Part shown: in pieces, positions 45,746-56,266 of the stretch
Layout: each line of letters opens with the position of its first letter
Numbering within the stretch: the first letter of the stretch is position 1
Assembly: GCF_036898095.1 (NCBI RefSeq)
Contig: NC_090744.1
Coordinates: 92,103,131 to 92,167,130, forward strand
Direction of reading: 5' to 3'
DNA: 64,000 nt
DNA from: Palaemon carinicauda
Lineage: Eukaryota; Arthropoda; Malacostraca; Decapoda; Palaemonidae
Position numbers and translations under genes: made by a program
Notes under the pieces: model-generated
Databases searched by the model: none
Seen by the model: the letters and a program-made list of their open reading frames with translations, nothing else
What the model was told of the DNA's origin: nothing

Positions 45746-45922
45746 ATTTTTGAGCTCATCCTGATGAAAGTTCCTCATTGGCAGCTTCTACTTGGGATAT
45801 TTCTGCGAGTGTTATACCAGAGAAATTTTACCTTAGTGGTATCAACGGAGTTCTAACCTCCGGAGCGAAAATCCCGAGGGATATCATGTCCATAACAGGG
45901 ACGTGTTAATAACAAGCCATGG

Positions 45923-45953
<31 letters not shown>

Positions 45954-46857
45954 CAAGCTACAACCCTAATTGGAAAAGCAAGATGCTATAAGCCCAGGGG
46001 CTCCAATAGGGAAAAATAGCCCAGTGAGGAAAGGAAATAAGGAAATAAATAACTGAAGAAAACAAATTAACAATAAATCATTCTAAAAAAAGTAATGTCA
46101 AAAGAGATATATCATATATAATCTATTAACAACGTCAACAACAAAAATGTCATATATAAACTATAAAAAGACTCATGTCCGTCTGGTCAACAAAAAAGCA
46201 TTTGCTCCAACTTTGAACTTTTGAAGTTCTACTGATTCAACAACCCGATTAGGAAGATCATTCCACAACTTGGTAACAGCTGGAATAAAACTTCTAGAGT
46301 ACTGCGTAGTATTGAGTCTTATGATGGAGAAGGCCTGGCTATTAGAATTAACTGCCTGCCTAGTATTACGAACAGGATAGAATTGTCCAGGGAGATCTGA
46401 ATGTAAAGGATGGTCAGAGTTATGAAAAATCTTATGCAACATGCATAATGAACTAATTGATCGACGGTGCCAGAGATTAATATCTAGATCAGGAATAAGA
46501 AATTTAATAGACCGTAAGTTTCTGTCCAACAAATTAAGATGAGAATCAGCAGCTGAAGACCAGACCGGAGAACAATACTCAAAACAAGGTAGAATAAAAG
46601 AATTAAAACACTTCTTCAGAATAGATTGATCACCGAATATCTTAAAAGACTTTCTCAATAAGCCAATTTTTTGTGCAATTGAAGAAGACACAGACCTTAT
46701 ATGTTTCTCAAAAGTAAATTTGCTGTCAAGAATCACGCCTAAAATTTTGAAAGAGTCATACAAATTTAAAGAGTTAACCTTGTCTCGTAGGATAAGGGAT
46801 AGGGTAGGATACGTTAGCGAGAGAGCCGTTACAACTCCCAATCTCAATTTGCTTTAA
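45923..46857 (-). mobile_element. LINE 3' end with AAT tail (5'-truncated)
   Basis: Minus strand. The tail is (ATT)9 on the plus strand at 45923-45949, followed by the conserved terminal block TACTATCCAAGCTACAACCC. Coding sequence follows to 46847. This is the one copy in the window where the AAT-tail block is attached to RT coding sequence, so it is the likely autonomous partner of the repeats at 2323, 4373, 37618 and 39750. Confidence 0.8.
46173..46847 (-). CDS. C-terminal part of a LINE reverse transcriptase
   Basis: 224 codons, open. Contains FKILGVILDSKFTFEKHI (RT/thumb block), SFILPCFEYCSPVW, LDRNLRSIKFLIPDL, HRRSISSLCMLHKIF and FIPAVTKLWNDLPNRVV, the usual end of CR1/L2/Jockey-group RTs. 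The palm and endonuclease are missing because of 5' truncation, so it is not functional although the frame is intact. The first Met is internal to the original protein. Confidence 0.8.
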   Translation of the reverse strand: MRLGVVTALSLTYPTLSLILRDKVNSLNLYDSFKILGVILDSKFTFEKHIRSVSSSIAQKIGLLRKSFKIFGDQSILKKCFNSFILPCFEYCSPVWSSAADSHLNLLDRNLRSIKFLIPDLDINLWHRRSISSLCMLHKIFHNSDHPLHSDLPGQFYPVRNTRQAVNSNSQAFSIIRLNTTQYSRSFIPAVTKLWNDLPNRVVESVELQKFKVGANAFLLTRRT

Positions 46858-47269
46858 CTAACACGTTTCCTGTTGATCCATTCCCTTTCGCAGTTGCCAT
46901 CTTTGACGGTCACTTGGAGTTTTTCTGCCTCTTTTTCTTAGCTTTTTGAGTGATTTTCGATCTTCGATGATTCAGCTTCTTCCTCATCGACTAAGTTGAG
47001 TAACTCCCTTCTTTTGTGTTGGAGAATTTTGCGTCTCCACTCCGTTTATTTTTCGATTTGCATGCTTTTATTGATCTGTGGCTGGCATGCAGTTGGTGCC
47101 ATTTTATCATGTTCCCAAATTACTCAGAAATTCATTGTTATTTAGTCATATTATTGTAGGAATATGTTTTACATCATTTTTTACAGTGTGGTATGATTAT
47201 GGTTATCCCAACCCCTTTGTGGGTGTTCCTTGTGTGTTTTTTATTAGCATTGACTTAGGCTAGCTCTAT
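46858..47269. other. Unassigned stretch upstream of the DIRS-type element
   Basis: TC-rich, no supported ORF. It could be the 5' end of the DIRS-type element, but no terminal repeat was identified. Confidence 0.3.
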
Positions 47270-48924
47270 CCTGGCCAGCGGCCATGCCTGGTAAATTTTC
47301 ACCGGTGCACTATTCCCTTCTTTCACCTAACCTTACTAGTTTGGTGAGGCTGTCTCTCCTTCCATGCTGTTGACTCGTCACAGCAGAGAGCTGCATTTTG
47401 AAGGTCCCCCTGGGAGTTGGATAGTGTTTTCAGTTGTCCTAGGGTGACTGTTTTCACTTTCCCCTTAGCATATATGTTTGGCGAGGCGGCACAGGTCTTG
47501 GGAACTTATTCCCTGTGTCTACTTCTGTTAACCCACTGCTCTAATGCTGACAAGTAGACCCTCTTGCATCGCATTACCCATTCTAAGGCTTCCCTCTTAG
47601 TTATTGGTAGGCTATGCCTGGTTTTGAGGACTTGTCCTCTGTGCCCTATCACTGCAGTTAGGCCTTCCTGTCATGATGCCTTTCCAATATCTGAGTCTCC
47701 CATCACCACCTCTTTTTCCCTTATCCTTGTGCCTGTTAGTATGTCTACCTGCTGTGGAACTTTGTTTCCATCCCTGTGTAGTTCCATGGCAGCTGAAGTA
47801 CGCTTTTGCCGCCATCCGTGGACAGCTTAGCTCTAGGCTATCTTTTCTGGCCCTATTCAGGTGAGATTTTCTCCTTCCCTGGACTAAATCTCTCTGCTGC
47901 CTTAGAGACTACCCTTAGGTGTTTTCTCTGGCCCTTCCCTTTCCCAGTTAGGCAATAACCTGACTGTACTGGGAACTATGTTCCTCTTGTCTAGTCATCT
48001 TAGCCTAGCTCTTGCATTTTACCTCACCCACTAGATAGGCTAGGCTTGCTTGCACAGTTCTCCTTATAGCCTAACCTATCTAAGCGTAGAGTTGGTACCC
48101 CTTAGGGTCCTCCTCTGTCGCATTGGCAGTTGCCTGTTCAGTGTCTGCAGCTTCCCTTCCTGTGCTGTGTCCGTCTAGCTGCAGTCTTGACTCCCTTGTC
48201 TGGTTAGCCTATCTTGGCAGAAGTGTTGCCTTCTCTCTTTGCTTTCAGTCTTGTCAGCTTGAGTTCTTCTAGCACTGGCTGTGTGTTGGCTATTGGTCAT
48301 TCTCTCTGCCGCCTTAGCTGCAGCCTTAGACTAGTCATCTGCTCTTTCCTATCCTCTCCTATATCTGAGGAACATTGTCCTCTGGAGTTAGTCGATTGGA
48401 TCCTGCCTGGTTGTCCTCTGTGCCCTATCACTGCAGTTAGGCCCTCATGCCATACTGCCTCACCAATTTCTTAGTGTCCTGGTCTTCTTGTACGCCTCTC
48501 ATTATCTTACGGGCTAAACCCCCACTTTTCCTAAGTTAATGATAATAACCAAGTCTTGGCAGGTTCCCTTATTAGCTGCCTTTCATTACTGTACTTCTCC
48601 TGAGTGTGGACACTTCCCTATGGGAATGTTCACTCTCTCCCTGTCGACTTTACAATGTCTCTGCCGCTTTGTGTCGACATGACTGGGGTATTGACAGGTC
48701 AGTCTTTATCTTGGTTACTAGAAATAGTTGCTTCCTCAACCCTGCTGTTGCCCATTTTGGGGCAGCTGTTGCTGGTCTAGGCAGTATGATGAGTGAATTT
48801 ACCTTTAATGGTTGTTCCAATAGACTTACTCTGGAGGTTCTGGTGTTCCTTTGATGTGAACCTTTCCTCCATATTCCTAGTGCACTGTCACTAATAGTTT
48901 GCCTCATAAATCTGAGCCGACAAC
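47270..48924 (+). other. Leader of the DIRS-type element with an internal duplication
   Basis: No supported ORF. 47635-47669 and 48417-48451 both read CTCTGTGCCCTATCACTGCAGTTAGGCC with similar flanks, a direct repeat about 780 bases apart. Confidence 0.5.
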
Positions 48925-50130
48925 ATGTCAACAACTTCTTCTGTGTCATCAGAGAAGGAGAGGATTTTGCTGACCACGAAAGCCTCTGAAGAGTCGTTGG
49001 ATGTACATCGGGTGAGTACAATTCCTAGTGCCTCTTTAGTTTGTTCCCCAATCCCTGCTTTCAAGCCCCAGTTTTCACCTCCACCCCTGTTCCTTTGCTA
49101 GACAAACCTTCGTTACCTAGTAACTTGGAACTTATGGCGTCCATGAAAGCTTTCATGGAAAACCTAACTGCCAAATAATGAACGTTCTCAAGCAGACCTC
49201 AAAACGAGGATAGAAGTTTACAAAAGGCACCTGATTCTAAAGCTTCCCCAGCTTCGAGCCTACCAGAATGCACAGTTGGCATTATGCTGAGTATATGACC
49301 TTCATTGAAGGGTACCTTCATATTGGAGAGAGTTTGGGTTCCAAGCTAGTCTTGGACTTTGAACTCTTCCCATCGATCGATAGTTATCCTTATTGCTACG
49401 TAAGGCTTAAATCAGAAGTGTCCATTAGGGGTGATACAATCCCTAAGGAAACAATAATTCTGGAGCATGGCAAGGCTCAATCCCTGTTGGTTAGGGAGTT
49501 GAAGACGGCCGAATTCACCGATACCCAACTTTCTGCCTTTGGCAGGAAGTAGGCCACCTTTGTAGCCCCCTAGGATACTGCCTTCCCTTTTGCCTGTAAA
49601 AGCTTAGAGGCTATAAAGAAAGCAGTAGAGGAGGGCAGACCATTCCCAGTGCTAGAGGAGTGCAAACCTGTTGCTCTAGAGTCTAGCCCTTCCTTATGAT
49701 TCGAACAGTCGGGAGGAGGTCCACATACCTTCATTGTTGAAAAACTAGATAAAGACATTGGAGGCAAGCAGTTGCGTGAAAAACTGCCTAGAATTTTCGA
49801 ATCCCTATTAAAGGGAGAATTAGAAGCTAAAGAGAGACTATCTGACTATTTATCCTTCCAGTCTTATCTAAAGAAGCTTATTGGAAACTGTTCCAAATCT
49901 GACCTCTTCCCTTTCTAGGTGAAGACTCACCTAACCATGTTTCATAGAGATATCCATGCTTTCTTCATAGCCAGGAGAGCATGTAGAGAACATGTACTAG
50001 CCGCTGCTACGATCAGACATAAACCTCGAAAACTGATCGACTCCAATAAGTGGGGGAAAGACCTCCTCCTAAGAAACTGGTTAAGGAAGTCATGGGCAGA
50101 GCAGATCAGGAGAATAAGAGCCTTGTAGAT
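48925..50130 (+). pseudogene. DIRS-type gag-like ORF1, broken
   Basis: ATG at 48925 opens MSTTSSVSSEKERILLT and runs to TAG near 49100. Readable pieces follow: 49268-49552 (YAEYMTFIEGYLHIGESLG, IILEHGKAQSLLVRELK, FTDTQLSAFG) and 49740-50128 (GGKQLREKLPRIFESLLKGE, FHRDIHAFFIARRACREHV, NWLRKSWAEQIRRI). A basic Arg/Gly-rich region follows to 50450. The layout resembles the first protein of DIRS elements, but I recognise no enzyme motif. Confidence 0.6.
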
Positions 50131-50620
50131 AAGTGTGGTATGTCCTCTAAAGTCTAAACGGAAATTTGCCCCCAGTGAATGACTTCAACCTAAGGGCAAG
50201 AAGCCCAGAAGTCACTTTAAGGGAAGAAAACCCTTTCCTGTCGCAATAGCCTCAGTTACCACCATCCCTCAGACTGTATACACGGTTCCCCAGCAATATG
50301 TATCATAGTCTCCGGCCTTCAACCCGGTGTATGAGAGCTACCACAACGTTTCCCTGTGCCCGAGCTCAAAAGAAGTGCTTTGGTAACAGGGCAAGGTCTG
50401 GAAGAGGCTGTCAGTCTAGAGGCCGGGGAAGTAGAGGCAAGGCGATTAAAGATACAGATCCTTCACAACAACAATAAGGAGTTCCCAGTAGGGGAACACC
50501 TTCACCTGTTCACTCCCTGGGCTCACAGCATAGTATCAGAAGGGCTAGGCTGGAAATAGAGACAGAAAACACCCCTGTTCAAGAGGTTCTTTCAACTCAC
50601 AATCCCATTTTTGTAGGATT

Positions 50621-52130
50621 ATGAGCAGGATCTTGTCTGGAAGGGAGTCATCCATGAACTTTCAAGGGCGGCTATTCTGCGTACTCAAGAAAGATTCGAA
50701 TACTCTTCGAACTAATCTGGCCCTGTGCCCACTAAACAAATTCATTCTGAACGACAAGTTCCAGATGCTGACTATCTTGCAAATACGAACCCTACTACCC
50801 CAGGGGTCGTACGCTGTCTCCATAGATCTTACAGACACCTATTGGCATATTCCAATTGGTCGTAAGGCCCCCCCCCCCATTACCTAGGTTTCAGACTGGC
50901 AAGAAAGGCCTAGGTATTCAAAGCTATGCCCTTCAGGCTCAGTATACCTTGGAGGATTTTCACGAAGCCAGTCAAGGCCATCGTCCAACAACTTTTGAAC
51001 AGAGGCCTCCAGGTAATGGTGTACCTGGACGATGGGCTAGTCTCGGCTGCAACAAAGTCGGAATGTCTTAGGGCAGCCCAAGAAGCCATGAAATTCCTAC
51101 AGTCTCTGGGCTACCAAATCAACAGCGAGAAGTCCAGGCTGTCTCCGGCTCAGAAATTTCAGTGGCTAGGACTTCACTAGAATCTAAAGTCACACACCCT
51201 TTCGCTACCACAAGGCAAGAGAAAGGAAATCTCAAATTCGGTTAGGTGCCTACTTCGTTCAAAAATACTCACCAGACGACAAAAGAAAAGAGTCTTGGGT
51301 TCACTACAGTTTGCTGCCATGACACTCCCAATCCTGAAATTAAGACTCAAAGATGCCAACAGAGTCTGGAGAAGAAATGCATCTAATGCTCGGAGATATC
51401 TTCTCCGCAAAACCCCAATCTTACTGTGAAAGCAGCGCAAGCTGTGGTCCACTGCCAAGAGTCTATCAAAACTCGTCCCTCTGCAGTACCTTCCTCCTTC
51501 CGAAACTATTCACACATACGCCTCGGAACAAGGTTGGTAGGGGTACACTGTTCTTCCAAGAAAGTGTAGGGTCAGTGGTCAATCGCAATTCAGAAGTTTC
51601 ACATCATTGCTCTGGAAGCTATAGCAGTGTTTCTGACTCTGAAGAGAATAAGCCCAAAGACGAAATCACACATCACATTAGTCATTGATAACAGTATCAT
51701 AGTAAACTGTGTCAACAGACAGGGCTCCAGATCTCCTCAGATCAACCAAGTGATCCTAGCCACCCTCTCTTCAGCAAAACAGAGGAATTGACATCTCTCA
51801 GCAGTTCACCTCGAAAGGGTTCACAATGTGACGGTTGATGCCCTGTCGAGATTCAAGCCTCTGGAAACCAAATGGTCCCTGGACGCAAAATCATTCCGTT
51901 TTGTTCTAGGCAAGTCCTTGAACTGCAAATCGATCTATTTGCGACTAGCTTCAACAAGAAGTTTCACCGGTATGTAGCAACAAACTTAGAGCCGGAAGCG
52001 ACAGGAACGGATAAGATAAGATAAGATGTGGTCTCGCATATACCTATTTCCTTCATTCAACTTCCTACTGAAAGTCCTGAGCAAACTGCAGACTTTCAAG
52101 GAAACAGCAGCTCTAGTGGTTCTTAAGTGG
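50621..52130 (+). pseudogene. DIRS-type reverse transcriptase-RNase H, broken
   Basis: RT: FQGRLFCVLKKD, LNKFILNDKFQMLTI and AVSIDLTDTYWHIPI; a C run at 50867-50878 shifts the frame. Next come FKAMPFRLSIPWRIFTKPVKAI and YLDDGLVSAATKSE (YLDD intact, near 51025), then QKFQWLGL. RNase H in pieces: FHIIALEAIAVFLTLK and VIDNSIIVNCVNRQGSRS (51590-51740), and TVDALSRFKPLETKW (about 51835-51875). The following FATS..IYLFPSFN segment is characteristic of DIRS polyproteins. Multiple frameshifts. Confidence 0.75.
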
Positions 52131-52329
52131 CCCAAGAGCTATTAGTATCCTCTTGTTCTGAACTCAAACCCTTTCAGGTCCCTCTACCATCACCAGTGCT
52201 GTCCCAGGATGTTCAACAGAAGACTGTCTTCGCTTCCTCTATGATGACAAAAAACCTTCAGCTCATGATGTTCTCGCCCTTGCAACTCAAAGAAAGTTCG
52301 GAATTGCAAGTGAAAGAATTGACTTCAGA

Positions 52330-53200
52330 GAAGAGTACAAGTCCAACACCACGAGACAACAATATTTTTCTTCCTGGAAGAAATTGGTTGCATTTATGTA
52401 AAGTCATCAGCCCTCTTCTATTTCTATGGACTTCTGTATTTCTTTCTTTATTTCATTGCATGATCAAGGTCTAGCCTCTACAACAATTGCCTCATATAAG
52501 TCGGCACTAACTGGACCAATCGCTTATGCTTTTGATATTGAACTCAATAGCAAACTGTTCAATAAGATCCCAGAGGCTTGTGCTAAACTAAAACCTAATG
52601 CTCCTCCAAAGGTTACTTCATGGTCGTTGGAAAAAGTCCTGCACTTTAGCTCTTCGATAGATAACGCTTCTACCTCTCTGAGGTATCTTACTCAAAAGTA
52701 TATCTTTTTGCTTGCTATGACATCTGGTGCTAGTCAGTGAGATTGTGGCCCTTTCAAAGGATGATGGCCACATTGAATTCTCAGATTCGGGGAGGGGTAA
52801 ATCTTCACCCAGATCCTACATTTTTGGCAAAAAATTAACTTCTCACGAAATGCTAGGGGCCCTGAAAGATTGTTCCACTACCTGTCCAAGAGCCAGGACT
52901 TGAATGGCAGTCAACTTTTTAAAAGAGGAGAAAACAGTATCTGATCTTTCTCTGAAACAGCTTAGGTCCAAATTCACCTATTTCATCAGAAGGGCTGACC
53001 CGGAAGGTATTCTAGAGGGTCATGACCATTAGGTGTTGGGTATGGACTCTTATGGATTGTATAGTTGGAACATCTCAGTCTACAGTGTTGTCATGGGTAG
53101 ATACAATACTTTTAAAAGGATATGTTGTAAAAGACAATTTATCTATCCCCAAAGTGTGAACAACGAGACGATACTCAACTACCATATTGTATGGTCAAAC
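52330..53200 (+). pseudogene. DIRS-type tyrosine recombinase, broken
   Basis: 52426-52740 encodes the core-binding domain: LASTTIASYKSALTGPI, PKVTSWSLEKVLHF and YLTQKYIFLLAMTSGA. The frame then shifts into VSEIVALSKDDGH. The catalytic Arg codon expected between SGA and VSEIVAL is disrupted by the small deletion that shifts the frame. The expected HxxR box reads HDH and then TAG (about 53024). The family circularises and integrates cDNA by strand exchange instead of a DDE integrase. This copy is dead. Confidence 0.7.
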
Positions 53201-53560
53201 CTGTCATCACTTCACTGTCGTCAACTTTTTGAAAGTAAACTGAGCCTCGACAAATGCGCCTGCCACGATAAGGAGACTGTCCTGTTTTGACCAAGATGAC
53301 ATCGTCTTAATTAGTGGAGTCAGCATATTTTGAGATACTGAGCTTGAGGGATATCTGTGTTTATGAAAGATGTCATCATGGAAGGACATGTCCTGCCCTT
53401 TTGTTACGACTTCACATGTGTTCCAGATGGCATCAGAAATTTCTTCTAGAAGCTTCCATGGCGTGATCAAAGCGGGCATTTTTGAGGAAGCCAATAGAGA
53501 CACAGAATTGTTAAAAAGAACGCTTTCTATGGAAATGACCATTGTCCACTGTAATTAACT

Positions 53561-54243
53561 CCGCCCATACATAGGTATTTAAACTTCAAGAAGAGATTGT
53601 CCAAGAGAGATAGTACAGGACATAAGACAAAGAGGAACTATGTCCGAAGCAGATGAAAACCAAGTCCTAACGAGATAAGAGGCAGAGGAGACCAGAAGTC
53701 TGATAGAGCCAGATTCTAACCTTCCTTTCAGACAACATTTTTGTGACGAGAAGCAGCCAATACTGCTTGCAGCCTACCTTAGTTCAACACAATCATCGAA
53801 ATCTTGGAGAAGACTTCTGATGTCCCATCTTGATGCCACCCTTTCTGTGACGTCTTCGAATCCGGTCATCGTGCCAGTTTCATCTGAACTTCAGCCGCCC
53901 TTCTGTAATGTTTCAAGCCTGAAGTCTCCGTACCAGTATCGTCTCAGCAGCTGCAGAAAACTATTCCTTAAGTATTTCTACCTTACTGACTGTTCCCTTC
54001 TCTGTTGATGTTTTGATTGATTTGGTTTGTCAGTTAAAGTAAGTGAATTAGTAACATTGGTTTTCTTTATGTGAGTTTGTGAATTAACGTGTTGTGTTTT
54101 TTCCACGAGTTTCTTTTTATATTAATTTCTCATATTTCAATCGGTGGTGTTAGAAACTTTTGTTTTAATTATTGAAAGAACCTGTAACAGTATTTAGATC
54201 GTAACAATTGTCCCTTTGTTCCACAGTGGACTAAAAGTGGGGG
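53561..54243. other. Non-coding stretch after the DIRS-type element
   Basis: May include the 3' end of the DIRS-type element. No supported ORF. Confidence 0.35.
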
Positions 54244-54255
54244 ATAATATATACA

Positions 54256-54306
<51 letters not shown>

Positions 54307-54310
54307 TATG

Positions 54311-54406
<96 letters not shown>

Positions 54407-54415
54407 CGTATGTTT
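54244..54415. repeat. (TA)n(TG)n microsatellite
   Basis: TA array with TACATATATGTATA units passing into about 30 TG units. Confidence 0.95.
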
Positions 54416-55284
54416 TTGGTAGGCATCACTTTATTTAACGGGTAGGTTTGAGAAAATAAGGCTTATTGCCATTAGAGAGTTTGGATATAGATGTTATTTT
54501 CCTTTACTCGTGCCTTGGCAACACAGTAGATGATCAAACTAGTCATTTCGTTAATGGTGGTCATATTTCTTTTTTTTTCTTTCTTTCTTTTTGCACAAAT
54601 CTGACTTACAGAATAATTTCACGTGAAGGAAAAAGAGATCTTAGCGTATGGAGCTTTGAGGAACACTTGATTACACTTACTTTGTCCTTAGCAGTATATC
54701 ATTGACCACTAGGTTTGAAATAAATGGTTTAATAACTAATAATCTCTATGATAATAATTCTCTTTGCATAACATATATGTCAAATACGACCCACTCGAAA
54801 CGGAGGCTGAGACATTTAAGTGATAGCAAAGATCTAAATGTACCAAAGCGTAGACGATATCCCTTATGAACAAATGTGTGAAATGATAAATCGAAGCAAC
54901 AATTCGCTGAAATACTAAAATACTTCTGTGACTGCAGGGAGAACTGTCAGCGAATTACATCGTACATTCAGAAGTAAACAGAGCAAAGCTGCAATTCTGG
55001 CGCCTTAATGTCTCATCATTTAAAGCCAAGGAGATTAAACAGAAGGGTTGAATCTCCCCAATTCATAATCACTGTTTGGACTAATGCACTAAGTACTGTT
55101 TATGCAAATTTGTATTTATTAGTTTGTGTGATTAATCATGGTGTATTTGCGTTGTTGATTTAATCAGATTAAGGGTATTTCCTTTCCGTTCAGTTTTATT
55201 ATATTTTTTCTCAGATTTTTTCTCAGTAGTTCCAACTATACATGCATTTGATTCCATATGAAAGATTCAATAAGAGTGATTAGT
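54416..55284. other. Non-coding stretch
   Basis: AT-rich, no supported feature. A TTTC-rich run lies at 54570-54592. Confidence 0.5.
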
Positions 55285-55644
<360 letters not shown>

Positions 55645-55645
55645 C

Positions 55646-55736
55646 TTCCTCATGGTCTAGTGGTTAGGACACTTGACAAACCAGTGATATCATTGTACGA
55701 GATCACGTTAAGTTCAGGGATTTGATCCCAAAGGAA
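55646..55736 (+). ncRNA. tRNA-Glu/Asp-like sequence, probable SINE head
   Basis: TTCCTCATGGTCTAGTGG at 55646 has a clean Pol III box A (TGGTCTAGTGG). A box-B-like GATTTGATCCC is at 55719-55729, and an AGGAA can pair with the 5' TTCCT as an acceptor stem. The spacing between boxes is larger than in a tRNA and no anticodon arm is convincing, so it is a tRNA-derived SINE or tRNA pseudogene, not a working tRNA gene. Confidence 0.5.
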
Positions 55737-55910
55737 ATTGATCTAAGCAGCGAATAACTACATGGCAGTTAGTCGGATGCTGTTGGTGAGTGACGCTTAC
55801 TGCGGAAAAAGGCATTGGTTTGCAAACTCATTCCAAAATACTCGATGAAAACCGAAAAAGATTATCATACCCCATTCAGCCACTACTTCAAAGTGAGAGA
55901 TTGCATAGTA

Positions 55911-56058
<148 letters not shown>

Positions 56059-56194
56059 ATTCCTTATACCTTTTTTTTAAGTCAATATCTGGCGAAGTAT
56101 TATGACACCGAGTATGTCCTGTCTATAGCCAAAATAGCAAAGGCAGAATGTTGGAAAGACCAGATACAATGAAGGCAATTTCACTGGAAACCCC

Positions 56195-56197
<3 letters not shown>

Positions 56198-56264
<67 letters not shown>
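56198..56264. repeat. (CT)n microsatellite
   Basis: About 33 perfect CT units. Confidence 0.97.

Positions 56265-56266
<2 letters not shown>

Larger units (their letters stand above)
47270..53560 (+). mobile_element. DIRS-type tyrosine-recombinase retrotransposon, degenerate
   Basis: Plus strand. A long GC/TC-rich leader (47270-48924) is followed by a gag-like region, RT-RNase H, the DIRS-typical segment with FATSFN and IYLFPSFNFLLKVL (about 51930-52090), and a tyrosine recombinase. Many frameshifts and stops. The ends are approximate; DIRS elements have split or inverted terminal repeats, which I could not locate. Confidence 0.75.

Noticed and set aside
47564..48474. Several frames of 60-90 codons on both strands
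   Set aside because: Low-complexity Ser/Leu/Cys composition in the leader of the DIRS-type element; no motif and no continuity.
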